A DNA stretch of 64,000 nt, taken from NCBI GenBank assembly GCA_963921935.1, contig OY998185.1, positions 30,534,487 to 30,598,486 of the forward strand, in the 5' to 3' direction. This document shows positions 48,001-50,218 of this stretch, piece by piece. The stretch is from Galeruca laticollis (lineage: Eukaryota > Arthropoda > Insecta > Coleoptera > Chrysomelidae). How positions within the stretch are numbered: position 1 is the first letter of the stretch; each line of letters begins with the position of its first letter. A model generated the notes under the pieces. That model did no database searches and was not told the origin of the DNA. It saw only the letters and a list, made by a program, of their open reading frames with translations. A program made the position numbers and the translations under genes.

Positions 48001-50218
48001 TGAATTATATGTTCTATGTGTTCAAGTTTTTGTTTTTGATTCTTAAATTTCTTGTACTTCATCGTGCTGACACTTTCTCTGATTTTGTCATCTAAACATT
48101 CAAATTCTACTGGATGTAGTTGGAACGTAAGTTCAGAATGTACAACTTTCATGTAGTTGTCTAAGGAGTCTCTTATTTTAAACCATTTTTAACATTCTTC
48201 TTTAAGCCATACTCGTTTAGCACATTTTATAGCTTTTTATGCTTGAGATTTTTTAGTATGGCATTTTATATTTACATATTTTGGTATTACTTCTTTTATA
48301 ATGCATTCTTGGTTAAACCAAACGTTTTGTGATGCTTTGCAACATTTTTGTAGTATCTTCTAGTACAGTCGGGTCAAATCTTCTTCCGAAGATGTTTTAA
48401 TGAAATTTACAGCAAAGACAACAATTTCTTTTAAAACAGAAAGTGATGTGAGTACAAAATTGTTAAATGTAAAAACAAAAATATCCCCATTGAAGAGGTC
48501 TGGTATATATAAACTTAAATGTCCAGAATGTAATGCTGTCTATTTGGGTCAAATTCTTAGAAATTTTGAAATCAGATACTGTGAATACTACGAGCATACA
48601 TATTAAAACAACCAGATATATCCCGCTACGCAAAACATTACTTGACACCAAACGTTCATTAACACAGAACTAGAAGTACTACATATTTGTGATAAGAAAC
48701 AGGAACTAGATTTCCTTGAAGAATTGGAAATTAGATGACACTTAAGAAACCCACAGTATGAAGTCTTCAATGAACACATAAATCTAGGGAGTTCATCACT
48801 TTTAAACTGTCTTCTTAAGTGATAATTGTAAATATCAGCAGATACAGTTTTCCTGGTTTTCTAAGAGTATATCATTGCACGGTTATACTGATGGGATAAA
48901 TGGGAAAAAGATATCCAGGATATCCTCATAGGGCTAATAATATGTAAGCTTTAATATTTGTAATATCATATCTTCTTCCTTTTTCTATTAATATATATTA
49001 AATCAATCACAAGGTAGGTCACTCCTTGGTCTAGCCAAGAATAATTATAATTATTAATCATCAGGTAGGTATCAAATGAAATGTAGCTTTTGTCATTCTG
49101 ACGATGATATTTAATATCGAAACAAATATCAATTCCTTGAATTTTTAACATTTTTTCCATATATTGTAGAATTATCTAGAAACAATTAGCTTCACTTAAA
49201 ACAATAATATGAGTAGATTCCTTGAAGTAATTTGCCAATAATGTAGATTTTATTCTTAAAAAACGAAATAGCTCCAAACCGTAGTATTTAGGTATAGGGA
49301 ATTCTCAACAAAAGTGAAACTAACTTGTAATTACTTTTTAAAGATGATATAAAGTAACTGAGAAAATCTAGAGCGTTAGTTTTTGTTCATACTGTATACA
49401 AAATGAAATTGATCAAATACGTGACTAGTTGCAGCAAAACTACACTTCTAGAAAATTCTTTTGGCATTCAGAAACTAATCCTCAGTTGTTGGTTTTAAAT
49501 AATACAGGATGCTGATTTTGTTAGAAGTTTTACATAAAAGTGGCCATATCTTTGAAAGTACCTTGTAGAACGTAGTAAAACTATATTGCTGGAAAGCAAA
49601 TATGAGAAAAATTTAAATTGAAGATAATATATAGAGGGTGTTCCATTAGACAAAGTATTGAATTGCTGTAACCTTATTAAACAATCTGTATATTACAAAA
49701 TAATTTCAAAATTTGAAGCTCTTGACTCTCAAAAACTTGTTATAAAACATTTTCGTATCTCTTAAGACAACGGAGTTATTGAGCTTCGAAGTATAAGTTC
49801 ATATATTTTAATTAAATATAATTTCGCAATCCAATTCATTAATTTGTTTTCATTTCAGATCACTTACGAAACTGTGGGTATTGTACAGATGTCCTTCTTA
49901 AGGCTTCTTTCAAAAGAAGCTTACCAAAACTTCACCTTAACTTGCATAAATAGTGTGGCATGGTATAATTTGGAGACCAAAAATTATGACATGTCCATCA
50001 AACTACTTGGAGATGATGAATACGAATTTTCCCATGATGCTCAAAAACCAAAAATCTTAGTAGATAACTGTCAATCTAGAAGTAATAAAGGTGAAACCAT
50101 CTTTGAAGTGAGGACTCAAAAATTATCCCATCTTCCACTCATCGATTTCTATCCCATAGACTATGGCCTAGTCAATCAAGCTTTTGGATTTTCAGTAGGT
50201 CCAGTGTGTTTCAAATAA
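4876..50218 (+). CDS. Fibrillar procollagen alpha chain, 3' part (7 exons)
   Basis: Seven exons join in frame to encode the C-terminal 546 residues of a fibrillar procollagen: 4876-5145, 5209-5370, 7780-7995, 14688-14935, 15000-15199, 15478-15662 and 49859-50218. There are 267 residues of perfect Gly-X-Y (30+18+24+17 triplets), a linker, then a COLFI C-propeptide (CRDL, WYWIDPN, FCNM, GETCVYP, FLRLLS, GPVCFK). All junctions have GT donors and AG acceptors with matching phases (0,0,0,2,1,0). COLFI drives chain selection and trimerisation in the ER, and the mature trimer forms extracellular fibrils. Family helices are about 1,014 residues, so roughly three quarters of this helix lies upstream of the window. 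Introns are 63 bp to 34.2 kb and loaded with transposons. The coding parts show no lesion, so the gene looks functional. Confidence 0.95.
5209..5370 (+). CDS. Collagen exon B (18 Gly-X-Y triplets)
   Basis: Acceptor TTGTATTAG, then GGG CCT GAA GGA; the end GGA GCT GCG is followed by donor GTCAGT. Length is 162 nt (3 x 54), phase 0, with an uninterrupted Gly-X-Y repeat including GPP GAP GIV. The donor is a little weaker than the consensus GTAAGT seen at most other exons of this gene. Confidence 0.95.
5371..7779. other. Collagen intron 2, mostly unassigned
   Basis: 2.4 kb with no Gly-X-Y exon. Open frames at 6235-6471 and 6410-6745 show no domain. A short tandem repeat of CTGTATTCTGTG lies around 5977-6005. 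A possible LTR starts near 7014 (separate entry). The rest may be old retrotransposon sequence, but no diagnostic motif survives. Confidence 0.5.
6995..7360 (+). repeat. Possible solo or 3' LTR of a Copia-like element
   Basis: A purine-rich stretch GGTTAAGGGGTGGA (about 6998-7013) is directly followed by TGTTAATTG, as at a polypurine-tract/LTR junction. About 80 bp on there is a TATATAAA-like box (7099-7106) of the kind found in LTR promoters. No second LTR, tRNA primer site or target duplication was found, and no pol motif was identified upstream. Weak call. Confidence 0.22.
7780..7995 (+). CDS. Collagen exon C (24 Gly-X-Y triplets)
   Basis: Acceptor ATTTTACAG, then GGA GAA AAT GGC; the end GGA AAC ACG is followed by donor GTAAGC. 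Length is 216 nt (4 x 54), phase 0. The Gly-X-Y repeat is highly charged (GDR GRR GPK, then GEE GER GER GEK). Such clusters are common interaction sites between collagen molecules or with partners. Confidence 0.95.
7996..8397. other. Start of collagen intron 3, nothing recognised
   Basis: About 400 bp of AT-rich intron between the donor and the first LINE remnant. No open frame of note, repeat or RNA gene was seen. Confidence 0.5.
8398..8640 (-). pseudogene. Possible LINE C-terminal (CCHC-type) fragment
   Basis: The - strand frame 8658-8398 contains LCWRDPYIETMVHRLC. This is a C-x(~9)-H-x3-C pattern resembling the cysteine-histidine motif at the C-terminus of RNase H LINE ORF2 proteins. It lies just beyond the 3' end of the larger LINE at 8641, so it is either a separate 3' fragment or a chance frame. 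No other domain is visible. Confidence 0.35.
8700..9422 (-). pseudogene. LINE ORF2 C-terminus (RNase H end and C-terminal region)
   Basis: The - strand translation from 9422 gives LECHIALIAACNNNTVTLGW then IKGHGKS, the last part of an RNase H domain. After frameshifts come RQNLRTATGILTGHCHLRKH (about 8960-8900) and CEQEDETVEQIICKCPTL, the C-terminal region shared by RNase H LINEs. It joins in frame with 11954-12300 once the nested LINE is removed. It is broken by several frameshifts. Confidence 0.75.
9423..9430 (+). repeat. Target-site duplication, left copy (TACTAGGC)
   Basis: The 8-bp sequence TACTAGGC recurs at 11946-11953, exactly flanking the nested + strand LINE. Both copies lie in the RNase H codons of the host LINE. 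Confidence 0.85.
9773..10587 (+). pseudogene. LINE reverse transcriptase domain (broken)
   Basis: 9773-10045 carries the RT palm start (AIEWAIKSFQPFKSPGEDDI) and the LIKLYQASL region. A frameshift follows, then IFLEIEGVFDNALPVS (the DxxxAFD motif, degraded to EGVFDN, about 10155-10200) and 10213-10587 with GCPQGGVLFPLLW and the catalytic YADDIVILA. The first catalytic Asp appears changed to Glu, another sign of decay. The enzyme would copy element RNA at the nicked target. Confidence 0.8.
11100..11760 (+). pseudogene. LINE RNase H domain and C-terminus (broken)
   Basis: 11115-11300 holds DICWYTDGSKITSGSGADVY with the first RNase H Asp. 11443-11751 holds GMDGNEKADSLARES, with the last catalytic Asp region, then the conserved RLLPGHCRLNHH tail. 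The two frames are separated by a frameshift near 11300. After 11751 CRVCLEDD marks the start of a C-terminal Cys motif. Confidence 0.75.
11928..11947 (+). repeat. Short (CCTAA)n, telomere-like repeat at a LINE 3' end
   Basis: Three tandem CTAAC units (complement GTTAG, i.e. the TTAGG insect telomere unit) at the 3' terminus of the nested LINE, ending exactly at the target duplication. It most likely belongs to the element's own tail. Confidence 0.8.
11946..11953 (+). repeat. Target-site duplication, right copy (TACTAGGC)
   Basis: Second copy of the 8-bp TACTAGGC at 9423-9430; it marks the 3' border of the nested LINE. Confidence 0.85.
11954..12780 (-). pseudogene. LINE ORF2: RT thumb, linker and RNase H start
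   Basis: The - strand reading begins with SEVKYLGVTFDSKLTWNSHV (about 12765-12700), the thumb of a LINE RT. A linker follows with typical ACLNKTGGMKTTPTRAMEVI (about 12510-12450) and KEVVLMAMTRLRSTG. Next is 12300-12022 with HIFTDGSNTNVGSGCGFFF, the RNase H core, then NNIYILTDSRQTLLALNRPH up to the insertion point. The same frame resumes across the nested LINE at 9430. Confidence 0.75.
12800..13960 (-). pseudogene. LINE ORF1 (GC-rich, Ser/Arg-rich), broken
   Basis: GC content jumps here relative to the surrounding intron. On the - strand there is a basic, Ser/Thr/Arg-rich start (13904 onward, TCRRLNCRRERGRERSPGG). A segment reading KSYSEATTNRLRVAIIDKAD then PYGKIITDNGDLVKRQLMETL (about 13365-13240) resembles the conserved C-terminal block of ORF1 in RNase H LINEs. 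The 133-residue frame 12983-12582 fuses a Pro/Ser-rich tail to the RT thumb, so the internal deletion junction lies near 12790. Confidence 0.55.
14131..14687. other. Collagen intron 3, 3' end, nothing recognised
   Basis: AT-rich intron DNA between the presumed 5' end of the LINE and the splice acceptor ATTCCAATTTCAG at 14687. No frame or repeat stands out. Confidence 0.5.
14688..14935 (+). CDS. Collagen exon D (end of triple helix and C-telopeptide)
   Basis: 17 Gly-X-Y triplets (GPV GPT ... GPP GAP) end the helix. They are followed by the non-helical AEMPLLPPEILFQLNNVDKG and ITRERRSLEKM. RERR matches the R-X-K/R-R furin-type convertase consensus and precedes the trimerisation region, a plausible C-propeptide cleavage site. 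The exon ends ATG AT before GTAAGT, phase 2; the codon is completed by the next exon. Confidence 0.95.
15000..15199 (+). CDS. Collagen exon E (C-propeptide linker and start of COLFI)
   Basis: Acceptor TACCTTTAG. The exon encodes AEYEDELGSKIDEMSKEDMN, then a heptad-like stretch (IKFLEMYSTIYNMRIEMENF) that could form the trimeric coiled coil, then AMTCRDLYFGHPHLKN. TCRDL holds conserved cysteine 1 of COLFI. Cysteine 2, found a few residues on in vertebrate chains, is replaced by YFG. It ends AAT G before GTAAGA, phase 1. Confidence 0.95.
15478..15662 (+). CDS. Collagen exon F (COLFI core, Ca-binding loop)
   Basis: Acceptor AATTGTGCAG. The residues GWYWIDPNLGMKDDTVYVFC then NMTAEGETCVYP match the COLFI calcium loop and cysteines 4 and 5. 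Cysteine 3 (GC after DPNQ in vertebrates) is Met here. NMT is a possible N-glycosylation sequon. It ends GGT TTC AGG before GTAAGT, phase 0; the next intron is 34.2 kb. Confidence 0.95.
15663..16040. other. Start of the 34-kb collagen intron
   Basis: Donor GTAAGTTATT at 15663. The next 370 bp include a run beginning near ACAGAGTATTTCAATAAAGG (about 15718) and again ACAGAGTATTGAAAAA (about 15820). These phrases resemble interspersed repeats elsewhere in the window (about 17150 and 49633), but no element boundary is clear. Confidence 0.4.
16040..16740 (+). mobile_element. Jockey-type LINE fragment (reverse transcriptase core)
   Basis: RT-only remnant. The + strand reading KVIDNIILKRIQHF leads to QYSFRGGHSAVAQI, MVTIDIHKAFDSLWQEELL (Asp motif A), GIPEGSVLSPLLCSF (motif B), MYGDDTCFIS (motif C with YGDD for Y/F-x-DD), NASKTKYLLV and a degraded LKYLGD. 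One in-frame stop near 16190 and another near 16377 show it is dead. Both the endonuclease and the 3' end are missing. It is sense to the collagen gene. Confidence 0.8.
16948..17060 (+). repeat. Extra left end of a Sailor-like transposon (TIR plus subterminal region)
   Basis: The 22-bp TAGTCGAAATTCTGTAAAGT-GA at 16948-16969 repeats the left TIR at 17221. About 55 bp on, GAACTTCATGAGCGCATCAT (about 17008-17027) matches GAACTCCATGAGCGTATCAT at about 17271-17290. So about 80-90 bp of a related left end lies 273 bp upstream of the complete element, with no matching right end between them. Confidence 0.7.
17221..17242 (+). repeat. Sailor-like left terminal inverted repeat
   Basis: TA plus GTCGAAATTCTGTAAAGTGA; it pairs with 19371-19392. 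The subterminal GACGTCATCGG follows. Confidence 0.8.
17515..18891 (-). CDS. Sailor-like transposase, DD82E, intact frame
   Basis: 458 codons from the preferred start MAECSGVGDKKRRRNN at 18891. The frame is open 38 codons further upstream, but that stretch is a hydrophobic translation of likely 5' UTR. Residues about 17-65 form a helix-turn-helix-like DNA-binding region. The DDE_3-type catalytic core has D187 (YYLDETWLNEGH), D287 (VIVMDNASYHS) and E370 (CELNPIELVWAQVK). The second Asp and the Glu are 82 residues apart, versus 34-39 in Tc1/mariner. From memory this matches the DD82E group named Sailor. The C-terminus is acidic and Ser-rich (GGESDDSEESSGSD). The enzyme would cut the element out at its ends and reinsert it at TA. 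No stop or frameshift is present. Confidence 0.85.
   Translation of the reverse strand: MAECSGVGDKKRRRNNLIREEKVLILNVYEGLRAMDKQLGVSDAVIKCSYLTKVSESTIYNILKKSRDGSLTRERGENCKPESRGRKKIVLDDQTRNAIRREIHSFYFRNEIPSVAKLSKVIEADDTLPNISDKVLRQTLKLMNFRYQTRSRNSALIERNDIVEWRRNYLKQIRQFRNEGRHIYYLDETWLNEGHTVSKVWQDSNIRSNRQAFMEGFSSGLKAPSGKGRRLIITHIGSEEGFVEGGLLSFQSKKTVDYHEEMDGNRFETWFRSILTKVTPGSVIVMDNASYHSRRLEQIPTSASRKRVIIDWLESKSIPHNEAMLKVELLSLVRKHKSSYIKYVVDEMAKDFNVSVVRLPPYHCELNPIELVWAQVKNYVARKNSTFKMADVEKLFDEALHTVTAESWRKCIQHVLKEEIKFWDLDIRVEVMTEPLIIDIGGESDDSEESSGSDTASS
19371..19392 (-). repeat. Sailor-like right terminal inverted repeat
   Basis: The reverse complement reads TA plus GTCGAAATTGTGTAAAGTGA, one mismatch from the left end. 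It lies about 480 bp upstream of the transposase start. Confidence 0.8.
19393..20756. other. Intron segment, AT microsatellite and unassigned sequence
   Basis: A (TA)n tract runs from about 19546 to 19615 (70 bp). The rest is AT-rich with no frame beyond a 73-codon one at 20287-20508, which lacks motifs. No splice-like Gly-X-Y or COLFI exon was seen. Confidence 0.5.
20757..21735. mobile_element. Fold-back (long terminal inverted repeat) element
   Basis: Two imperfect inverted arms of about 260-280 bp: about 20775-21045, and about 21465-21728 on the opposite strand. Shared blocks include AAAATAATCATGG, AAAAATACCTT, GGTGGAAAATA, TAATTATCTCCAAAA / TGATTATCTCCAAAA and AGATTATGAAAAAA. About 420 bp lies between the arms, with no coding frame. 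The left end starts ACAGGGTGAAC. This is a non-autonomous DNA transposon or MITE; its transcript would form a long hairpin. Confidence 0.7.
22450..22590. repeat. Hairpin repeat (MITE-like palindrome)
   Basis: Nested complementary blocks: GAAGTGACTTTTCATAG (22472-22488) against CTATGAAAAGTCATACTTC (22540-22558), and TACCTGCC (22501-22508) against GGCAGGTA (22520-22527) around an 11-nt loop. The outer AT-rich flanks also pair loosely. It has no coding content. Confidence 0.6.
22992..23092. repeat. Hairpin repeat
   Basis: TATACACCAAGGTGGTGAAGAC (22992-23013, 22 nt) pairs with the block ending GGTGTATA at 23071-23092 with two mismatches around a 57-nt loop. The open frames over this palindrome on both strands (22864-23234) look like by-products of the symmetry. 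Confidence 0.55.
23096..23962. mobile_element. Small inverted-repeat element with Harbinger-like remnant
   Basis: An 18-bp perfect inverted repeat, AATTTTTTCCACTACTAG, begins at 23096 and its complement ends at 23962. Inside is a frame (23387-23635) that looks like the N-terminus of a PIF/Harbinger-type transposase, and a hairpin (GTGCGTTCACAGAACAC 23585-23601 with 23606-23622). I found no matching 3-bp target duplication. The right end lies next to the hAT insertion at 23964-23971. Confidence 0.45.
23387..23635 (+). pseudogene. Possible Harbinger transposase N-terminal fragment
   Basis: 82 codons starting MARYNIILALLDNSN with RRRGSCEKNRNYYEETIP, a phrase I associate with the N-terminus of insect HARBI1-like transposases. 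The nuclease domain is absent; the frame runs into a hairpin and stops. It could also be a chance frame. Confidence 0.35.
23964..23971 (+). repeat. hAT target-site duplication, left (TTAAACAT)
   Basis: 8 bp identical to 27125-27132; together they bracket the hAT element exactly. Confidence 0.9.
23972..24065. promoter_or_regulatory. hAT left end with four TATCGATA sites
   Basis: TIR, then TATCGATA at about 23985, 23998, 24033 and 24044, plus two half-sites TTTTCGATA. The sites are palindromic and spaced about 11-35 bp. They mirror four sites in the right end (27046-27111). They are inferred to bind the element's own BED finger. Confidence 0.75.
24186..26645 (-). CDS. hAT transposase (BED finger, RNase H-like core, hATC), 4 exons
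   Basis: Join, in - strand order: 26645-26594, 26325-25036, 24956-24430, 24365-24186. Total 2,049 nt, 682 residues, no internal stop. Exon 1 gives MDQFVIRSAGSGTKRIK; phases (1, 1, 0) agree at each GT-AG junction. Residues about 74-117 form a BED zinc finger (C92, C95, H111, H116). The catalytic core shows D243 (ITTDSWTS), D311 (IVTDNAPNM) and the CxxH motif C330-H333 (LPCYAHTLNLVV). The final exon has the hATC dimerisation motif CVPATSVDSERIFSSTG and ends FLHENK. The protein cuts and pastes the element at 8-bp target sites. It is close in layout to ZBED-type hAT proteins. The splice model is my prediction. Confidence 0.9.
27015..27124. promoter_or_regulatory. hAT right end with four TATCGATA sites
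   Basis: Four TATCGATA palindromes between about 27054 and 27111, two of them only 2 bp apart, then the TIR ending CTCTA. This end is upstream of the transposase start at 26645, so the sites could also serve as promoter or autoregulatory elements. Confidence 0.7.
27125..27132 (+). repeat. hAT target-site duplication, right (TTAAACAT)
   Basis: Exact match to 23964-23971. Confidence 0.9.
27241..27745 (-). pseudogene. P/THAP9-like transposase C-terminal fragment
   Basis: The - strand reading gives VVNYIAGFVSK followed, after a frameshift, by a KC-x2-C pair (NKCESCVSTL), then GGLSYLLEDVKICLKSEQAI (about 27545-27470) and a helical tail (PLESHIILMKVIIKNYFNLQ). This resembles the C-terminal region of P-element/THAP9-like transposases. 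Only the C-terminal part is present. The complementary N-terminal and middle parts of such a gene occur at 42090-44824, apparently from another copy. Frameshift and stop codons near 27615 and 27705 make it dead. Confidence 0.55.
27901..28115 (+). repeat. BEL/Pao 5' LTR (partial)
   Basis: Matches the 3' LTR from TGGAGGAAAAATACTCC to GCAATTCGTGTAAATGTT. It has internal deletions, including the segment around TAGTCTCAAGTGTTTAG seen in the 3' copy. Confidence 0.75.
28144..28677 (+). pseudogene. BEL/Pao protease C-terminal part and linker
   Basis: ADDEFHHPSKIDMLKGADLY then THLGWIVAG is the characteristic C-terminal half of the BEL/Pao aspartic protease (the pattern DxxF...P..IDxLxGAD..., then GWIVxG). 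The catalytic D-S/T-G half is not present. The Ser-rich linker leads into the RT, with a frame change at 28671. Confidence 0.75.
28671..29500 (+). pseudogene. BEL/Pao reverse transcriptase (broken)
   Basis: 28671-29150 contains LPLISPKEYLKLGDSFSVAR, YKKFIHEYFQLKHG, YFIPHFCVLSEVSATTKIRV and FDYSCKTTSWLSLND, the fingers and palm start of Pao-type RT. Past a stop at 29150 the catalytic YVDDVLSG box is at about 29331-29354, in another frame. The RT is therefore unlikely to be functional. Confidence 0.8.
29559..30092 (+). pseudogene. BEL/Pao RNase H region
   Basis: Frame with LHGFSDASNIACGCNIYIR (RNase H first Asp) and TIPRLELCGMVILASLASR, a signature of the BEL/Pao RNase H. It follows a connection region with LDWDTPVLDPSVIQDW. 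The end is in a different frame from the next segment. Confidence 0.75.
30140..31400 (+). pseudogene. BEL/Pao integrase region (broken)
   Basis: 30140-30673 has the linker and the integrase N-terminal zone (LSSAELRKAPEFIVKQIQ, about 30510). The core and C-terminal side show at 30955-31182 as NIPLRSPHWCGIWESSIKSA and VGTYTLTFDKF, with IEAILHCRPL, motifs of Pao integrases just before their chromodomain-like tail. A later PKWLLPVSNLW (about 31361-31393) is also typical. Several frames and stops. Confidence 0.7.
31624..31910 (+). repeat. BEL/Pao 3' LTR
   Basis: Starts TGGAGGAAATATATTCCTCC (itself palindromic) and continues ATTATATAATTGTGTAATC. It is a fuller copy than the 5' LTR. Its right end is uncertain, somewhere between 31880 and 32010. 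Confidence 0.7.
31911..32461. other. Spacer, nothing firmly recognised
   Basis: Could be the end of the LTR or the 5' UTR of the LINE that follows. A frame at 32026-32319 has no motif. Confidence 0.4.
32479..33224 (+). pseudogene. LINE ORF1 protein (coiled coil and RRM-like), broken
   Basis: 32479-32679 starts MDTSTASNQYLSG and has a heptad-like stretch (DIRPLLTEHNKKIDNCTDNI). A stop follows. 32709-33224 gives REKNLIFHGIDESVNDSNVV, RVIRLGKIGKARSLEVELAG and a basic C-terminus (TTRKRSREDDESPNK), the layout of ORF1 proteins with an RRM-like domain. One stop codon near 32679 divides it. Confidence 0.65.
33225..34000 (+). pseudogene. LINE ORF2 endonuclease domain (broken)
   Basis: SFWNCHG (about 33232), ICLSETRL (about 33303), ILGGDFNCRIAD (about 33607) and DFLSDHFPVNL (about 33891) are, in order, the motifs of an apurinic-type endonuclease. 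They lie in three frames. Confidence 0.75.
34560..35750 (+). pseudogene. LINE reverse transcriptase, interrupted by a MITE
   Basis: CDGLTYEFI and NYRGLALVSGCAKIFTSLIL, then WADKC at the insertion. After the MITE the reading resumes in the same frame with SILPEYQAAFRLGRGCQDN, IFVDFKTAFDSVDHADLWRK (motif A), TTGVLQGESLSPSLF (motif B) and LYADDRAILAHS (motif C, about 35602). Frameshifts outside the MITE, near 35398 and 35590, show it is also dead without it. Confidence 0.8.
34847..35163. mobile_element. 317-bp MITE (TA target, CAATATT-rich)
   Basis: The terminal inverted repeat CCCTAGTAGAA at 34847 has its complement ending at 35163. TA flanks both sides (34845-34846 and 35164-35165), as for Tc1/mariner-type MITEs. 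It sits inside the LINE RT. Removing it with one TA gives TGT AGT ATT, an open in-frame junction. The interior holds at least nine CAATATT motifs, six of them as the palindrome CAATATTG. No coding frame. Confidence 0.9.
35758..36570 (+). pseudogene. LINE ORF2 C-terminal region
   Basis: The frame 35758-36201 encodes a helical, Trp-containing segment (GLFNEMAHSTTNKGKQTIGS, VWGLRHLDILERVQLYFLKR) usual downstream of the RT in CR1/L2-like elements. 36374-36568 ends with LPIQFTRTLAQLRMSNHF and CTVCNTHEKETIFTYYL, a degenerate C-x2-C...H motif. Broken by frameshifts at about 36201 and 36290. Confidence 0.6.
36807..37975 (-). mobile_element. R4/Dong-like LINE 3' part with restriction-like endonuclease
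   Basis: The - strand reading has RPLIRKIVESDNRYTPLNLK (37860-37800) and GKYPNALNNSEIDKE. Then ETIEHVTGGCPALA introduces a 150-residue frame (37529-37077) with TYVPQAVLENEETVLYWDRP, NHPDILVIKKKDKKTTIIDI and LLTSNL. The PDIxxIxKK...IxDI block resembles the PD-(D/E)xK nuclease of RLE-type LINEs (R2/R4 group). RT is absent, so it is a 5'-truncated copy. The 3' UTR (36810-37070) is locally GC-rich (CTCGCGCGCGCC), unlike the surrounding intron. Confidence 0.65.
37985..38022. repeat. (ATT)n microsatellite
   Basis: ATTATTATTATTCTTATTATT-type trinucleotide tract beside the end of the R4-like fragment. Confidence 0.8.
38676..38975 (-). pseudogene. Unidentified frame next to gypsy integrase (env-like?)
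   Basis: 99 codons beginning MAIALKENEIIMKFNNQISF, with a long predicted helix (DTRFNKLLEKIYNNSIVVVT) and LQNINEFIMKLIRISLS. It immediately follows the integrase C-terminal region on the same strand, where envelope-like ORFs lie in some insect gypsy elements. No fusion peptide or membrane anchor is evident. Function not assignable from the sequence. Confidence 0.25.
39030..39775 (-). pseudogene. Ty3/gypsy integrase fragment (broken)
   Basis: Contains the order expected for a retroviral-type integrase: an N-terminal H/C zinc-binding zone, a WPSM phrase after it, the first catalytic Asp region (LHIDLF) and the VERFHSTL phrase around the catalytic Glu. Frame changes occur near 39361 and 39240. 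The right border at about 39775 abuts a LINE on the other strand. Confidence 0.6.
39776..41566 (+). mobile_element. Jockey/R1-like LINE fragment (endonuclease end and RT)
   Basis: Begins inside the endonuclease (DTIFCGDFNCHHTLW at about 39781, GSDHLPTLLQYN at about 40017). It continues with a 220-codon frame (39987-40649) of the linker before RT, then PKKDPN-type PKKDPNVISSYRPISLIS (about 40780), QYGCRRGMDTMEVVSQIV (about 40914), DLKGAYDSVDLKIL (about 41019), ALPQGAAVSPVRFNVYTYSL, IQYVDDFCLYTTED (catalytic, about 41266) and YKYLGVVLDNKLLWGSQINH. It stops where an (AT)n tract begins at 41569. Several frameshifts; no ORF1 or C-terminus. Confidence 0.8.
41569..41625. repeat. (AT)n microsatellite
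   Basis: 57 bp of AT repeat between the LINE fragment and the left side of the palindrome. Confidence 0.95.
41727..41771 (-). ncRNA. Hammerhead-ribozyme-like motif (left arm, opposite strand)
   Basis: Identical to 41851-41895 but read on the - strand, because the arms are perfect inverted copies. Predicted cleavage after the base complementary to 41732. Confidence 0.6.
41851..41895 (+). ncRNA. Hammerhead-ribozyme-like motif (right arm)
   Basis: In order: stem I 5' strand CCGTG; core CTGATGA; stem II GGC/GCC closing a 7-nt loop; an extra A; GAA; a fully self-complementary stem III ACATGCATGT (41880-41889); C at 41890 as cleavage position 17 (GTC triplet); stem I 3' strand CACGG. Outer GGT/ACC extends stem I past an internal loop. 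Hammerheads with short self-complementary stem III are known from Penelope-like elements. The unpaired A before GAA departs from the consensus and could impair activity. Confidence 0.6.
41957..42022. repeat. (TA)n microsatellite
   Basis: About 65 bp of TA repeat directly at the right foot of the palindrome. Confidence 0.95.
42090..44824 (-). pseudogene. P/THAP9-like transposase gene, broken, C-terminus missing
   Basis: Exon 1 (44824-44760) begins MISCVACGISHKAKKNGI, with the C-x2-C of a THAP zinc finger, and ends at donor GTAAGT. Exon 2 (44110-43905) resumes with RFPKKYEQLSVWLNFI, then the SFLCS region, where an insertion shifts the frame; HFTEDDFDKSSSKKVQL is read on in another frame. Exon 3 starts at 43845. 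Later frames give YSEEIRSFAITLHYFSVNAY (43448 on), AVFMVVA-like SVFMVVAIHESWKIPVGYF (43226-43020) and MPHPSRMIKLVTNFFGDRKI, with LQESEGLHIASKIRK (43047-42571), all typical of the RNase H-like core of THAP9/P transposases. Stops, frameshifts and loss of the C-terminus show decay. In life it would bind element ends through the THAP finger. Confidence 0.7.
44850..45640. other. Unassigned intron segment
   Basis: Contains GGGTAATGGGATTC / GGGTAATGGTGGTC (about 45190-45225) and a loosely complementary AATTACCCCTTTC near 45605. They could be ends of a small element, but no convincing pairing or duplication was found. The frame 45297-45509 has no motif. Confidence 0.4.
46058..46452 (-). pseudogene. 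PLE GIY-YIG endonuclease domain with 101-bp internal duplication
   Basis: GIYKF and VYLGQT correspond to the GIY and YIG motifs, followed by RSFEIRYREHLRAYKL and SHYAKHLLDTNH. The segment from REHLRAY to LLDTNH is present twice because a 101-bp unit is duplicated (46141-46241 and 46242-46336), causing a frame change. The domain would nick target DNA for PLE insertion. Confidence 0.75.
46141..46336. repeat. 101-bp tandem duplication inside PLE
   Basis: Unit TAGGTGTCAATAAATGATTG... from 46141 to 46241 repeats from 46242 to about 46336 with no visible mismatch. The inverted partner copy (48560-48680) has a single unit, so the duplication is recent in this copy. Confidence 0.85.
46736..47420 (-). 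pseudogene. PLE reverse transcriptase (broken)
   Basis: 47134-46736 holds the catalytic YRYLDDILACF, then IKLLDLKIQRVNNVLVYAIY and RKPTHTDVTIPYNSNHPMSH, motif order as in Penelope RTs. Upstream, TRPVVSNVDTPNN (about 47400) matches the RT start but is out of frame. The motif usually reading GLPMGSP is shifted (CQWEA). Confidence 0.7.
47416..48152 (-). pseudogene. PLE N-terminal region (broken)
   Basis: Frames 48152-47832 (KVVHSELTFQLHPVEFECLD, IPTHFTPRFENLPDTTF) and 47622-47416 match in position and flavour the helical N-terminal region of PLE proteins; the larger PLE pair at 56409-57239 has an analogous helical zone there. Separated by stops near 47755 and 47830. Confidence 0.5.
48400..48780 (+). 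pseudogene. Inverted PLE fragment: GIY-YIG endonuclease
   Basis: + strand copy of the 3' coding end: SGIYKLKCPECNAVYLGQIL, then RNFEIRYCEYYEHTY, with a frame loss after about 48606. It mirrors 46500-46058. Confidence 0.7.
49176..49858. other. End of the 34-kb collagen intron
   Basis: AT-rich; includes a GAGGGTGTTCCATTAGACAA run (about 49633) similar to repeat phrases near 17150. It ends in TTTTCATTTCAG, the acceptor of the last collagen exon at 49858. Confidence 0.5.
49859..50218 (+). CDS. Collagen exon G (C-terminal half of COLFI, stop)
   Basis: ITYETVGIVQMSFLRLLSKE leads to AYQNFTLTCINSVAWY, with a conserved NxT glycosylation sequon and cysteine 6. Then ILVDNCQSRSNKGETIFEVR (cysteine 7), LPLIDFYPIDYGLVNQAFGF and SVGPVCFK (cysteine 8), then TAA. 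The final GPVCFK is the standard COLFI end. Phase 0 with exon F across the 34.2-kb intron. Confidence 0.95.
   Translation: MTYETVGIVQMSFLRLLSKEAYQNFTLTCINSVAWYNLETKNYDMSIKLLGDDEYEFSHDAQKPKILVDNCQSRSNKGETIFEVRTQKLSHLPLIDFYPIDYGLVNQAFGFSVGPVCFK

Noticed and set aside
48820..48900. CTGATGG-containing hairpin in the older PLE as a hammerhead
   Set aside because: The core reads CTGATGG and no GAAA follows stem II, so it lacks the hammerhead core.
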